In this document: positions 27,022 to 35,456 of the stretch, piece after piece
Layout of the letters: every line of letters begins with the position of its first letter
How positions within the stretch are numbered: the stretch's first letter is position 1
Assembly (NCBI RefSeq): GCF_035818635.1
Contig: NZ_JAYLLH010000025.1
Coordinates: 1 to 62,504, forward strand
Direction: 5' to 3'
Source: Mesobacterium_A hydrothermale
GTDB taxonomy: Bacteria; Pseudomonadota; Alphaproteobacteria; Rhodobacterales; Rhodobacteraceae
DNA length: 62,504 nucleotides
Notes under the pieces: model-generated
What the model saw: only the letters and a program-made list of their open reading frames with translations
Told to the model about the DNA's origin: nothing
The model's database searches: none
Made by a program: the position numbers and the translations under genes

Positions 27022-27098
27022 GTCTTGGCCTTTGCTTGACGGGACTTGGCCCCATGGGTAAGCCACCGGGACCGAATATTCCAGACGGAGATACCGAC

Positions 27099-28139
27099 AT
27101 GACCGAGGGGGTCCAAACTCCTCCTGCCAACGCAGGTTTCACACCGCGCGTCTTTTCCGGCATCCAGCCTTCGGGCGGGTTGACGCTTGGCAACTATCTT
27201 GGCGCGATCAAGCGCTTTGTCGACATGCAGGACCAGGGCATCGAGACCGTGTATTGCATGGTCGACCTGCACGCGATCACCGTCTGGCAGGACCCGGAGG
27301 CGCTGCGCCGCCAGACCCGGGAACTGGCCGCGGGCTATATCGCCTCGGGCCTTGATCCGGAAAAGTCGATCCTGTTCAACCAAAGCCAGATTTCCGCCCA
27401 TGCCGAGCTTGGCTGGATCTTCAACTGCGTCGCCCGCATGGGCTGGATGCAGCGTATGACCCAGTGGAAGGACAAGGCGGGCAAGAACAGCCAGAACGCG
27501 TCACTGGGCCTGTTTGCCTATCCGTCGCTGATGGCGGCCGACATTCTGCTGTATCATGCCACCCATGTGCCCGTGGGCGAGGATCAGAAACAGCACGTCG
27601 AACTGACCCGGGATATCGCCGCCAAGTTCAATCACGACTACGGCGTCGATTTCTTCCCGATGCCGGAACCGGTGATCGAAGGCGCGGCAACGCGGGTGAT
27701 GTCCCTGCGCGACGGCAGCAAGAAGATGTCGAAGTCCGACCCGTCGGATGCCAGCCGGATCAACATGACCGACGATGCCGACGCCATTGCCCAGAAGATC
27801 CGCAAGGCCAAGACCGACCCCGAGGCGCTGCCGTCCGAGGTCGATGGCCTGGAAGGCCGCCCCGAAGCGCGCAACCTGGTCAATATCTACGCCGCCCTGT
27901 CGGGGCAGAGCGTGGACCAGGTTCTGGCAGAGGTCGGCGGGCAGCAGTTCTCGGCGTTCAAGCCGAAGCTGTCTGATCTGGCGGTGGAAAAGCTGTCGCC
28001 GATCTCGGGCGAAATGGCCCGGTTGATGCAGGCCCCGGACGAGATCGACGCGATCCTGCGCAAGGGCGCTGACCGCGCCCGCGCGATTGCACAGCCGATC
28101 ATGGACCGGACGCTGGAAATCGTCGGGATGGTGCGCTGA
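27099..28139 (+). CDS. trpS: Tryptophanyl-tRNA synthetase
   Basis: A 346-residue class I aminoacyl-tRNA synthetase charging tRNA-Trp. The HIGH-equivalent is QPSGGLTLGNYLGA near the N-terminus and the KMSKS loop is KKMSKSDPSD; VPVGEDQKQHVELTRDIA is the TrpS-specific segment. Length is normal. The ATG at 27099 has GGAG nine bases upstream; the longer frame begins in the divergent spacer. An N-terminal extension of about 15 residues before the catalytic core is common in this group. Confidence 0.97.
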   Translation: MTEGVQTPPANAGFTPRVFSGIQPSGGLTLGNYLGAIKRFVDMQDQGIETVYCMVDLHAITVWQDPEALRRQTRELAAGYIASGLDPEKSILFNQSQISAHAELGWIFNCVARMGWMQRMTQWKDKAGKNSQNASLGLFAYPSLMAADILLYHATHVPVGEDQKQHVELTRDIAAKFNHDYGVDFFPMPEPVIEGAATRVMSLRDGSKKMSKSDPSDASRINMTDDADAIAQKIRKAKTDPEALPSEVDGLEGRPEARNLVNIYAALSGQSVDQVLAEVGGQQFSAFKPKLSDLAVEKLSPISGEMARLMQAPDEIDAILRKGADRARAIAQPIMDRTLEIVGMVR

Positions 28140-28231
28140 GCCTGACCGAAGGCCCCGGGGCCGCGGCGGCGCGCGCGCCGCTGGGTGAGCGAAGGTGTGA
28201 TTTGCCGCGCAACCTGTGCTAGGCTTTGGCG

Positions 28232-28393
28232 ATGGACCCTGTCACCTTTGGTTTCTACGCAGCCGTTTGCGCCGTGCTTGGCCTGCTTGCGCCGGTGTTG
28301 CGGTCGCCCCTGATGCGCCTGATCATCGGCGCCTTCGTGGGGATCGCAGCCGCGGCACTGTTGCCGACGCTGCGGGGGATGACCGGGCTGTAA
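28232..28393 (+). CDS. 53-residue hydrophobic membrane protein
   Basis: A short open frame from the ATG at 28232 to the TAA at 28391-28393. The product has two hydrophobic segments (about residues 6-24 and 29-45) separated by a basic turn (RSPLMR), so it should span the membrane twice. It follows trpS by 92 bases and ends two bases before the convergent LacI gene. There is no strong Shine-Dalgarno (AGGCTTTGG lies upstream). I do not recognise a family; the tight fit between neighbours and clean topology support it. Confidence 0.5.
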   Translation: MDPVTFGFYAAVCAVLGLLAPVLRSPLMRLIIGAFVGIAAAALLPTLRGMTGL

Positions 28394-28395
28394 CC

Positions 28396-29427
28396 TTACT
28401 TGCGCCGCAGCGTGCCGCCATATGCGATGGTGGGGGTCAGCTCGATTTCCTTTTCGATCTCGGCATCGGGATTGTCGACCCGCGCGGCGATGATCTGAGC
28501 CGCCTTGCGTCCGATTTCTGTACGGCAGGCATCCATCGTCGCCAGTTTGCGCGGCAACCCGTCCAGCAGTTCGACCCCGTTGAACCCGGCCAGACCGATT
28601 TCTTCGGGAATTTTCACGCCTTTTTCCAGCAGGTACAACAACCCGCCGGCGCCAATCATGTCGTTGGAGTAATACAGAAAATCCAGCTCTGGCGTGCGGT
28701 CCAGCATGTCGCGCGTCATTTCCCGGCCCTTGGCCAGGGCAGAGCCCCCTGAATAGAATTCCTGGTCCATGATCTCGACCCCGTTCTTGGCCAGCGCCTC
28801 GGTGAAACCTTCGAACCGTTTCCGGGCACGGTGGTCCAGCGGCATCTTGGTGCCCATGAAACCGATGTTCTGGAACCCGGCCTTGAGGATCGCCTTGGCC
28901 ATCTCGCGCCCGGCGCGGCGGTGCGAAATGCCGACCATGGAATCGATCGGCGTGCCGTCGACATCCATGATTTCAACCACCGGAATGCCACTGGCCTTCA
29001 GCATCGCGCGCGAGGCGTCGGTGTGTTCCAGCCCGGCAATGATCACGCCGGATGGACGCCATGACAGCATCTCGTAAAGGACTTTCTCTTCCTTCTCCGG
29101 CAGGTAATCGGTAACCCCGACAACCGGCTGCAGGTCGGTTTCTTCCAGAACGGAACTGATGCCCGACAGAACCTCGGGGAAGACCATGTTGCGGAAACTG
29201 GGGATGATCACGGCGACAAGGTTGACCCGCTGACTGGCCAGCGCTCCCGCAATCTTGTTCGGCACGTAGCCCAGCGCCTTGGCTGCTTCCAGCACCTTTT
29301 CCCGCGTGGCGGGCGACACGTCCCCGCGATTGCGCAGGACCCGGCTGACCGTCATCTCGGAAACGCCGGACGCTTCGGATACATCACGCAGGGTCAGCGG
29401 GCGGGTGTCGTCATGGGCCACGGGCAT
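28396..29427 (-). CDS. LacI-family transcriptional regulator
   Basis: A 343-residue repressor of the LacI/GntR-type. The N-terminal helix-turn-helix reads LRDVSEASGVSEMTVSRVLRN, with the hinge helix ending in PNKIAGALAS, followed by the periplasmic-binding-protein-like ligand domain. The sequence is closest in style to gluconate-type GntR regulators, but the effector cannot be assigned. No target operon is adjacent: the neighbours are a tRNA and trpS, so it probably acts elsewhere and on itself. An imperfect dyad lies 23 bases before the start codon. Confidence 0.9.
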   Translation of the reverse strand: MPVAHDDTRPLTLRDVSEASGVSEMTVSRVLRNRGDVSPATREKVLEAAKALGYVPNKIAGALASQRVNLVAVIIPSFRNMVFPEVLSGISSVLEETDLQPVVGVTDYLPEKEEKVLYEMLSWRPSGVIIAGLEHTDASRAMLKASGIPVVEIMDVDGTPIDSMVGISHRRAGREMAKAILKAGFQNIGFMGTKMPLDHRARKRFEGFTEALAKNGVEIMDQEFYSGGSALAKGREMTRDMLDRTPELDFLYYSNDMIGAGGLLYLLEKGVKIPEEIGLAGFNGVELLDGLPRKLATMDACRTEIGRKAAQIIAARVDNPDAEIEKEIELTPTIAYGGTLRRK

Positions 29428-29449
29428 GTTCCTCTTTTCCGGGAGTACA

Positions 29450-29471
29450 TGAACGTTACCGCAAGCATTCA
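29450..29471. promoter_or_regulatory. Putative autoregulatory operator of LacI regulator
   Basis: TGAACGTTACC/GCAAGCATTCA (29450-29471) is an imperfect 22-bp dyad centred on CG, with seven of eleven half-site positions symmetric. LacI-family operators are typically centred on CG, and the distance to the regulator start suits autoregulation. Weak evidence. Confidence 0.3.
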
Positions 29472-29564
29472 CGTGCGCACAAGTGTCTGCAACGCGGGAA
29501 TGACGCGGAAAAATTATTCACTTGAGGATGACAGTCGGCGCGAAGCTGTCTAAACCAGCCTCGG

Positions 29565-29641
29565 GGTCCCGTGGCTCAACTGGATAGAGCAGCCCCCTCC
29601 TAAGGGGCAGGTTGCAGGTTCGAATCCTGCCGGGATCACCA
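29565..29641 (+). tRNA. tRNA-Arg (anticodon CCT)
   Basis: A 77-nt cloverleaf with encoded CCA. The acceptor stem GGTCCCG/CGGGATC pairs with one G-U; the anticodon stem GCCCC/GGGGC encloses CTCCTAA, giving anticodon CCT; and the T arm is GCAGG-TTCGAAT-CCTGC. It marks the point where recognisable core genes give way to accessory catabolic genes. No repeat of its 3' end is seen elsewhere in the window. Confidence 0.96.
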
Positions 29642-29680
29642 TGCACCCATGCGGGTGTCAGAGTAAGCGCAGACTTGGGA

Positions 29681-30109
29681 TCAACCGGTCAACAATTCAC
29701 CGCTTCCACCGGCCCTTTCAGGCATATCGCGAAACTTCGGCAAATCGTCCTGCATCGAGAGCACACGTTCGCCATAGTTTATGTGCATGGTCGGCCAGAA
29801 ACTGAAATCTGTCAGCACACCTCCGAAAATGTCATACATCCGTGCCTTTGGAAGGAACGTACACACAGCGCCACCACAAACCTGGCAACTGAATTTTCCG
29901 CCTTCCGCATGACCCGTTATTGAGAAACGGTGCAGCTTTTCTGTTCCGCTCAGAAACTTTACCCGGTCTTCCGGCCACAAAACGCAGGCGGTGACCGGTT
30001 GCCCCGACCATCGCCGACAACTTGTGCAATGGCAAAGGCACTGGATCGCCGGGTCGCCCTCGGCAACGAGCTTGACATGCCCGCAATAGCAACTCGCATT
30101 GTGCTTCAT
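29681..30109 (-). CDS. GFA (CENP-V/glutathione-dependent formaldehyde-activating) family protein
   Basis: A 142-residue zinc-binding protein. The family cysteines are present: Cys7 and Cys9 (CYCG), the C-x-C-x2-C group (LCHCTSC) and C-x2-C (CQVCGG). The fold is that of Gfa, which accelerates the reaction of formaldehyde with glutathione, although many family members have other or unknown roles. It stands alone after tRNA-Arg and before the minus-strand SnoaL-rich cluster, with 150 bases to the RraA-like gene. A link to formaldehyde released by demethylation in the downstream clusters is attractive but speculative. Confidence 0.9.
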   Translation of the reverse strand: MKHNASCYCGHVKLVAEGDPAIQCLCHCTSCRRWSGQPVTACVLWPEDRVKFLSGTEKLHRFSITGHAEGGKFSCQVCGGAVCTFLPKARMYDIFGGVLTDFSFWPTMHINYGERVLSMQDDLPKFRDMPERAGGSGELLTG

Positions 30110-30262
30110 ACGCCCAAACCCGCTGTAGTCTTCGGAACAAGACAGGCTTAGCAGACATTCCGTCGGCGTTCACCATCCATCACACTGGGTTCAAAGCGGT
30201 CCCCCGACTGCGCGACAACGAACAACAAGGTTCCGGCGGCGGCAAAGGACGGCAGTCAGGGT

Positions 30263-30958
30263 TCAGGTTCGGGAGGCCTCGAAACGGGTCCAGGCTTCTT
30301 CGAAGGCTTCGAAGTCGAACCCTTTTGTGCGTGCAGGCTTAAGGATCAGCTTTTCCGTTTGCAGCAGCTTTTCGATGGCCGTTTCCAGATCGGGGATGAC
30401 GTCGGGCGGGATCACAAGGCCACCGTGCCGGTCGGCATGGATCAGATCGCCGTCGCGCACCTGCATTCCCATGATCGTGACCTGCGTCCCGATTTCGCGG
30501 ACATGGACAAAACCGTGGCTGGGCCCGATCGCGCCCGCCACCACCGGAAACCCATCGGGCAAGTCGCCAAGATCGCGCATGACGCCGTTGGTCAGCGCGC
30601 CTGACAGGCCAAATCCCTTGTGCACGGTTGTGTTGATCTCGCCCCAATAGGCGCCGATGCAGTTGGGGTAATCCATATCCTCGACCACAGCGACAGCGGG
30701 GCGCGGCCCCTGTGACATGTGGCGGTAATAGTTCATTCGGCGGGCCCTGATCACGTCGGACGGCTCGGTCGGTGGCGCAAGCGCCGCGATGCGGGCAGTG
30801 CGTGCAAAGCCAACCATGGCCGGGGCCTTCGGGGCCGAAGCCAGCATCGTGCCACGGGTAAAGTTGGCAAAGCCGCGTTTGCCCTGGGCCACCTCGATGG
30901 CGTTGCAGACGGTGGGTGTATCGACCCGGCGCAGCAGGGTCAGCAAGCTTTCGTTCAT
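30263..30958 (-). CDS. RraA-like family protein (putative aldolase/demethylmenaquinone-methyltransferase fold)
   Basis: A 231-residue protein of the RraA/HMG-aldolase superfamily. The metal and substrate motif GALTNGVMRDL (G-x-x-x-x-G-x-x-R-D) is intact, and the N-terminal DTPTVCNAIEVA and the GDLIHADRHGGLVIP segment match too. Members cleave 4-hydroxy-4-methyl-2-oxoglutarate or decarboxylate oxaloacetate, or act as RNase E regulators; in a catabolic operon an aldolase or lyase role is most likely. Its ATG overlaps the stop of the upstream hydrolase (ATGA), and it is the last gene of the cluster that starts at 44811. Confidence 0.88.
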   Translation of the reverse strand: MNESLLTLLRRVDTPTVCNAIEVAQGKRGFANFTRGTMLASAPKAPAMVGFARTARIAALAPPTEPSDVIRARRMNYYRHMSQGPRPAVAVVEDMDYPNCIGAYWGEINTTVHKGFGLSGALTNGVMRDLGDLPDGFPVVAGAIGPSHGFVHVREIGTQVTIMGMQVRDGDLIHADRHGGLVIPPDVIPDLETAIEKLLQTEKLILKPARTKGFDFEAFEEAWTRFEASRT

Positions 30959-31641
30959 GGTCTCTCCAGCCAGTGGCACAGGGCCTGTGTTGTCTCGGTC
31001 GGTTTTTCAAGGGTCGGCAGGTGCCCTGCCCCGTCGATCACGCTTAGCGTGGCATTGGGCAGAAGTTCTTGCATCAGGGTATGACGGTGGAGCGGGCAAA
31101 GCCTGTCTTCGCGCCCGCAAAGCACGAGCGCCGGGCCGCCGAAGCTGCGCAGGGTGTCGCATTGGTCTGGCCGGTCGCGCAAGGCACAGGACTGGTTGAC
31201 GAAGACATCCGGCCCCAGACCCAGCGCCATATCCATGCAAAGATCAAGGAGTGCCGCCCGGTTTGGCCCGTCGGCCATATAGTGCGGCTTCATTTCGTCG
31301 CGCATGACCTCTGCCAGTTTGCCCGCGCGGACGCGGTCGATCTGCGGGCCGCGCCTTGCCTTGACCTCTTCGGTTTCAGCCAGCGGGTTGGTGTCGAGCA
31401 AGGCAACGCGGTCAACCCGCCCGGGCGCCTGCCGGATTAGTTCCATCGCCAGGATACCGCCCATCGAAAGCCCGATCAGGGCGAACCGGTCGGGCAATTG
31501 CGGCAGCAACTGCGCCGCCATAGCCTGCATCGTGCTGTCCTGCGCAGACAAAGGTGCCGTACCGCCCAAGGCAGTGATCTGCGGGCCAAACAGCCGGGCG
31601 TCGCACATCATGCCCGGCAGGTAGATCAGCGGCAGCGTCAT
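30955..31641 (-). CDS. Alpha/beta hydrolase
   Basis: A 228-residue hydrolase: the nucleophile elbow is GLSMGG with Ser at about 59, the acid lies in LCGREDRLCP and the His in DGAGHLPTLEKP. It is shorter than many esterases and has a small cap; such forms include C-C hydrolases and enol-lactonases as well as esterases. The start (31641) overlaps the stop of the MetE-like gene in an ATGA arrangement, and its own stop overlaps the start of the RraA-like gene in the same way, so it is translationally coupled on both sides. Substrate unknown. Confidence 0.88.
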   Translation of the reverse strand: MTLPLIYLPGMMCDARLFGPQITALGGTAPLSAQDSTMQAMAAQLLPQLPDRFALIGLSMGGILAMELIRQAPGRVDRVALLDTNPLAETEEVKARRGPQIDRVRAGKLAEVMRDEMKPHYMADGPNRAALLDLCMDMALGLGPDVFVNQSCALRDRPDQCDTLRSFGGPALVLCGREDRLCPLHRHTLMQELLPNATLSVIDGAGHLPTLEKPTETTQALCHWLERP

Positions 31642-32759
31642 CCGGCCAGCGATGCCCCCTCTGCCAGCGCGCCCAGCTTGGCATAGGCGATTTCCGGATC
31701 GACCGCGCCAAACCCGGCAAAGGTGCCAAAGCCGCAATCGCTGCCCGCGATGACGCGATCCGACCCGACGATATCGGTGAACCGCGCGATGCGTTGTGCC
31801 ACCAGTTCAGGGTGCTCGACAAAATTCGTCGTGGTGTCGACGACGCCTGGCACCAGGATCTTGTCCTCTGGAATATCGTCCTTGCGATCTCGGAAGACCG
31901 TCCATTCATGGCCATGGCGCGGGTTCGATGTTTCAAAAAGCACATAGCGTGCTTTTGCAGACATCAGCGTGTCGAACATCTTGGCCATGGGAATGTCGCA
32001 GACATGTGGGCCTTCGTAGTTGCCCCAGCAGATGTGGATTCGCACCCGGTCTTCCGGAGTGTCCTGCAAGGCGTGGTTCAGCGCCTCGACATGACTGGCT
32101 GCAACCTTGACGAATGCCTCGTCCGATAGGTCGGTGAACAGCATGTGCCGCGACAGGGCCAGGTCGGGGCAGTCCAGTTGCAGGTCCAGCCCGCTGGCCA
32201 CGATGGTTTCGTATTCCGCCTTCATCGCGTCAGCCAGCGCCGCCAGATAGGCGTCGCGCGTCTTGTAGAAATCGTTTTGCAGGAACAGGGAAATCACCCC
32301 CGGCGATGCGGCGTTCATGAAACCACGCGCGATGCCGTGATCCGTCATCGCCGCCCTGAGATTGGCAATGTCCTTTTCCAGTTCGCCTTGCCCTTTCGAC
32401 CGGACTTCGCCCACGCACATGGGGCGCGCATATTGCGGGGTGCCGCCGCTGGCCGCGATGCGTTGCAGGAAGCTGGGAAAAAGCTTCAGATCGGCCGGGG
32501 CGTTGCGCGGGCTGTCGCCATCAAAGCCGGTGTAACGGTCCTTGACGTAGGTGGCATAGCTGATCTTCGAAGTCTCGCCATCGCTGACGATATCGACTCC
32601 CGCCTTGGCCTGTCTGGCGACCGTGTCGGATACGGCGCGGGTCATGCAGGCGTCGAAAGCGGCCTGGTCATAGGGTTCGCCCCGTTCACGGGCAAAGATG
32701 AAATCGACCACGTCCTGTGTGCGCGGCAGGGATCCGACGTGAGTGGTAGGAACGGGCAT
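31638..32759 (-). CDS. MetE C-terminal-like (cobalamin-independent methionine synthase II) protein
   Basis: A 373-residue barrel equivalent to the catalytic C-terminal half of MetE. The zinc ligands are visible: His242 and Cys244 (HICWGN), a Glu near 276 and Cys342 (GSDCGFG); HVGSLPR at 7-13 and SDGE at 59-62 are the folate/substrate-binding elements. There is no N-terminal MetE domain. Stand-alone proteins of this kind move methyl or alkyl groups between thiols and other donors, and only some are methionine synthases. Within a catabolic operon beside a SAM methyltransferase it may take a methyl or sulfur group from the substrate. The SAM methyltransferase stop is nine bases upstream. Confidence 0.85.
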   Translation of the reverse strand: MPVPTTHVGSLPRTQDVVDFIFARERGEPYDQAAFDACMTRAVSDTVARQAKAGVDIVSDGETSKISYATYVKDRYTGFDGDSPRNAPADLKLFPSFLQRIAASGGTPQYARPMCVGEVRSKGQGELEKDIANLRAAMTDHGIARGFMNAASPGVISLFLQNDFYKTRDAYLAALADAMKAEYETIVASGLDLQLDCPDLALSRHMLFTDLSDEAFVKVAASHVEALNHALQDTPEDRVRIHICWGNYEGPHVCDIPMAKMFDTLMSAKARYVLFETSNPRHGHEWTVFRDRKDDIPEDKILVPGVVDTTTNFVEHPELVAQRIARFTDIVGSDRVIAGSDCGFGTFAGFGAVDPEIAYAKLGALAEGASLAG

Positions 32760-32768
32760 GGAAAGCTC

Positions 32769-33380
32769 CTAGAGTTTTCGGGCCATCAAGACGCTGTGGC
32801 GATCGGTTTCCGGGTCTTCAGACAGAAAGCCCGTCAGAATCAGTCCATTGTCTTCGAGACAGGCGGCATAGTCGGCGGGCGACAGCGATGCGTGGTAGAC
32901 GGGTTCTCCTCCGACGGTGCCTTGCACCTCTCCGGCGGCGGGGCCAACGGTCAGCAACAGGCTTCCGCCGGGTTTGAGATGGGACCCGATCCGCGCAATC
33001 ACATCGCGCTGTTCGGGCCCGGTCAGGTGAAAGAAGCTGTCCCAGGCAACGATCCCGTCGAACCTTTCCGGCAGGGCAAAGTCGCGCATGTCGCCTTGCC
33101 GCCAGTCGCCCGAGGGCCATCTGCTGCGTGCGATGTCCAGCATGGCGATCGAAAAATCCAGACCGGTCAGGGCAAACCCTTCGGACAGGAACCAGCGGGC
33201 AATCGGCTCGCCGGCCCCGCAGCCAAGGTCCAGCACATGGCCGTTGGCCGGCAGGCACGCTGCGAAACGGGCCAGCCAGCGCGCCTCGAACAAGGCGCGC
33301 GATCGCTGCGCGTCGTAGACTGCCGCCTGCCGGTCATAGACGTCCTGAATATCCTCTGGTCGTGCCTCTATCCCTGCCAT
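32769..33380 (-). CDS. Class I SAM-dependent methyltransferase
   Basis: A 203-residue methyltransferase with motif I VLDLGCGAGEP at about residues 49-59, an acidic residue at the end of strand 2 (LTGLDFS) and the motif around DGIVAWDSFFHL. The N-terminal DIQDVYDRQAAVYDAQR helix is typical of small-molecule methyltransferases. It starts inside the 3' end of the double-cupin gene (13-base overlap) and precedes the MetE-like gene. Substrate unknown; the neighbouring MetE-like protein suggests methyl-group traffic in this pathway. Confidence 0.9.
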   Translation of the reverse strand: MAGIEARPEDIQDVYDRQAAVYDAQRSRALFEARWLARFAACLPANGHVLDLGCGAGEPIARWFLSEGFALTGLDFSIAMLDIARSRWPSGDWRQGDMRDFALPERFDGIVAWDSFFHLTGPEQRDVIARIGSHLKPGGSLLLTVGPAAGEVQGTVGGEPVYHASLSPADYAACLEDNGLILTGFLSEDPETDRHSVLMARKL

Positions 33381-34333
33381 GTCAAACCCGCAGGATCGTC
33401 TGTTGCCACGATGTGATACATCGCCGCCTCTCCGGTCATGGACGGGACGGCGGAATGGGCAAGGTTTTCCGGCACAGACATGGTATCGCCAGGCGCAAGC
33501 GTTGCCTGCCCGCCGTCCCACGTCACGCGCCAATGCCCCTTGACCGGCATCAGCACCGAAGGACGGTCATGGCTGTGTCTGGCCTCGGACGCGGAGGCAC
33601 GGGTCATGAAATCAACCTCGAAGCCGGGTTTGTCCTTCAACAGTCCGGTCTCGCCGATCACCTTGCAGGGGCGCCTGTCGGCCAGGGCGACCATATCCCA
33701 GTAGCGCGCGACATGGTTCGGCAATACCTCGGCCGTTGTGGGCTCGGGCCGTTTGGCAAGTTCGGCATCGCTCATCAGCGGCATGGGTGCCACCCCGTCG
33801 GGCAGGCGCTGTTGTTTCTTGGTGTCGTAGAGCTTGCCATCTTCCCCCAGAACAAGCCCGTGATCTGCGGCGTCCTCGATCACTTGCGGGGCCCACATGA
33901 CCCCGCCCCCGGCATCATCGCCACCAAGGATGGCCATGATCATTCCGTAATCAGTGCCGATGTTTTCGAACCCGCGGAAGATGCCGGTGGGAATATTGAA
34001 GATGTCGCCTTCTTCCAGAACCACCTCTCCTGCGGTGCCCCAGCGGCCCCAGAAAAACCGCCAGCGCCCGGACAGGACGAAAAACGCCTCTGCCGTGCGG
34101 TGATCGTGCAAGCTGTTGCGGCATTTGGGGGGTTGCCCGGCAGCGCCGATGTTGAAGCCGTGCGGAATGGTGATGTGAACGTGCTGATCGGGGGATTCGG
34201 ACACCCCGCCGCCGATGATGGTAAAGTTTTCCTTCTGGTCAGAGCCGGGGGTGTGCGCGTCGATGAAGGCGGTCTTGCACGGTTGCAGATCGCCATAGCG
34301 CACGATGCGGGAGTTCATGTCTTGCGGTGTCAT
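33368..34333 (-). CDS. Double cupin-domain protein
   Basis: A 321-residue protein with two cupin barrels. The first (about 75-150) has SLHDHRTAEAFFVLSGRWRF followed by GDIFNIPTGIFRGF; the second (about 235-310) has ARHSHDRPSVLMPVKGHWRV followed by GDTMSVPENLAHSA. Bicupins of this size include gentisate 1,2-dioxygenase-like and other metal enzymes, but key gentisate residues are not evident. The start at 34333 has AGGAG upstream; 133 bases separate it from the SnoaL gene before it, the largest gap within the cluster. Likely a metal-dependent oxygenase or isomerase of the pathway. Confidence 0.82.
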   Translation of the reverse strand: MTPQDMNSRIVRYGDLQPCKTAFIDAHTPGSDQKENFTIIGGGVSESPDQHVHITIPHGFNIGAAGQPPKCRNSLHDHRTAEAFFVLSGRWRFFWGRWGTAGEVVLEEGDIFNIPTGIFRGFENIGTDYGMIMAILGGDDAGGGVMWAPQVIEDAADHGLVLGEDGKLYDTKKQQRLPDGVAPMPLMSDAELAKRPEPTTAEVLPNHVARYWDMVALADRRPCKVIGETGLLKDKPGFEVDFMTRASASEARHSHDRPSVLMPVKGHWRVTWDGGQATLAPGDTMSVPENLAHSAVPSMTGEAAMYHIVATDDPAGLTWQG

Positions 34334-34466
34334 TGTCTGTGTCTCCTGTTTGGGCAAGGGGGATTGGATCAACCCTTTTGCCCGGGGGGGTGCAGATTCA
34401 GACGGCGTGCGCGCAGGCCAGCCAGAAAGCGGTGGCATCTGCGTGCGGCTTCAGGTGGCGCGGGTA

Positions 34467-35456
34467 TCACAGGGCACCCGTATGCAGCAGGATCTGTTTC
34501 CAGACCGCGGTTTCATCAAACAGTGTCCATTCGCGGCGCAGCTTGACCTGACCGCCAATCAGAGCGCCCCATTCGGCATGGGAAATTCCCAGCACAAAAA
34601 TCTCGGCCCCGGTCGGATTGCCGAAGGCACCGTATCCTTCGTGCCGCCCGTGCAGCGTCCAGCGCAGGGCCGAACGCGGCGGCATCATCGGGTCTTCGCG
34701 GCCGATCTGGTGGGTGATGGTGAAGGTGGCATTGGGCAGCGCCGCGCGCAGCCCCATCCAGAACTGATCGGCCCCGTCGTGGCTCAGGGTTTCGACCCCG
34801 CCGGGATAGCATAGGTTCGCGGCGCGATCGTATTCGGACGGAATGGCGGTAAAATCGGCCTGCATGATTCGAGTCAGCAGGTCGGCATGCCGCTGGCCGA
34901 AGGCGTTGTCATTCCCGGTACCGGAATAGGGCCCTGCCACCTCGGTTGCAGGGGTGTAAGGCCGCACGCAGTTGGCCGCCCCACCTTCGCGGGCGATCAG
35001 GTCACGGGCATAATCGCGGGGCTCGATACCAAGTTGACGAACAATCGCGCCCTGATCGCGGATCAGCCATTCGTCATTGATCTGGTTGTTGATCGCATGA
35101 CAGTCGGCCAGGATGCGGTAATGCAGCTTCTTCCCCGTCGGCGCGCCATAGACTCCGGGTCGCACATGGGTGGCCGTGGAATGCAGCCGGTGGCTGGACA
35201 GCATCCCCGTTTCGGGCGTCCCGGACCAGATCACATCCTCTCCGAACAAGGTCCGGTCCGGGAACTCGGCCAGGGTCGCCATGGTCGCCGCGATCACCCC
35301 TTGATTGCCCGTTACCACAGAGGCGGGTGAGCGCACGACAATGTCCGGCGCGTAATAGTCATGCAGGGTGGCGATGCCGCGATCTTCCCAGATTTCCTTG
35401 GTGATGCCAATGATATAGTCGGGAAAATCGCTGAATTTCGGATCAAAGCCCTTCAT
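34467..35456 (-). CDS. SnoaL-like (NTF2-fold) two-domain protein
   Basis: A 329-residue protein that reads as two fused NTF2/SnoaL-like cone-shaped domains of about 150 residues. The first begins IWEDRGIATLHDYYAPDIVVRSP and the second ends GQVKLRREWTLFDETAVWKQI, the classic last strand of this fold. It is more distant from the other SnoaL proteins of this cluster than they are from each other. SnoaL relatives catalyse aldol cyclisation, hydration or isomerisation; the reaction here is unknown. Its ATG overlaps the stop of the LacI gene (ATGA). Confidence 0.8.
   Translation of the reverse strand: MKGFDPKFSDFPDYIIGITKEIWEDRGIATLHDYYAPDIVVRSPASVVTGNQGVIAATMATLAEFPDRTLFGEDVIWSGTPETGMLSSHRLHSTATHVRPGVYGAPTGKKLHYRILADCHAINNQINDEWLIRDQGAIVRQLGIEPRDYARDLIAREGGAANCVRPYTPATEVAGPYSGTGNDNAFGQRHADLLTRIMQADFTAIPSEYDRAANLCYPGGVETLSHDGADQFWMGLRAALPNATFTITHQIGREDPMMPPRSALRWTLHGRHEGYGAFGNPTGAEIFVLGISHAEWGALIGGQVKLRREWTLFDETAVWKQILLHTGAL

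Noticed and set aside
28149..28190. GC-rich hairpin after trpS as a terminator
   Set aside because: A stable stem is possible but no T run follows on either strand.
29565..29641. tRNA-Arg as an attachment site of an integrated element
   Set aside because: I found no repeat of its 3' end and no integrase in the window; kept only as a low-level observation on gene content.
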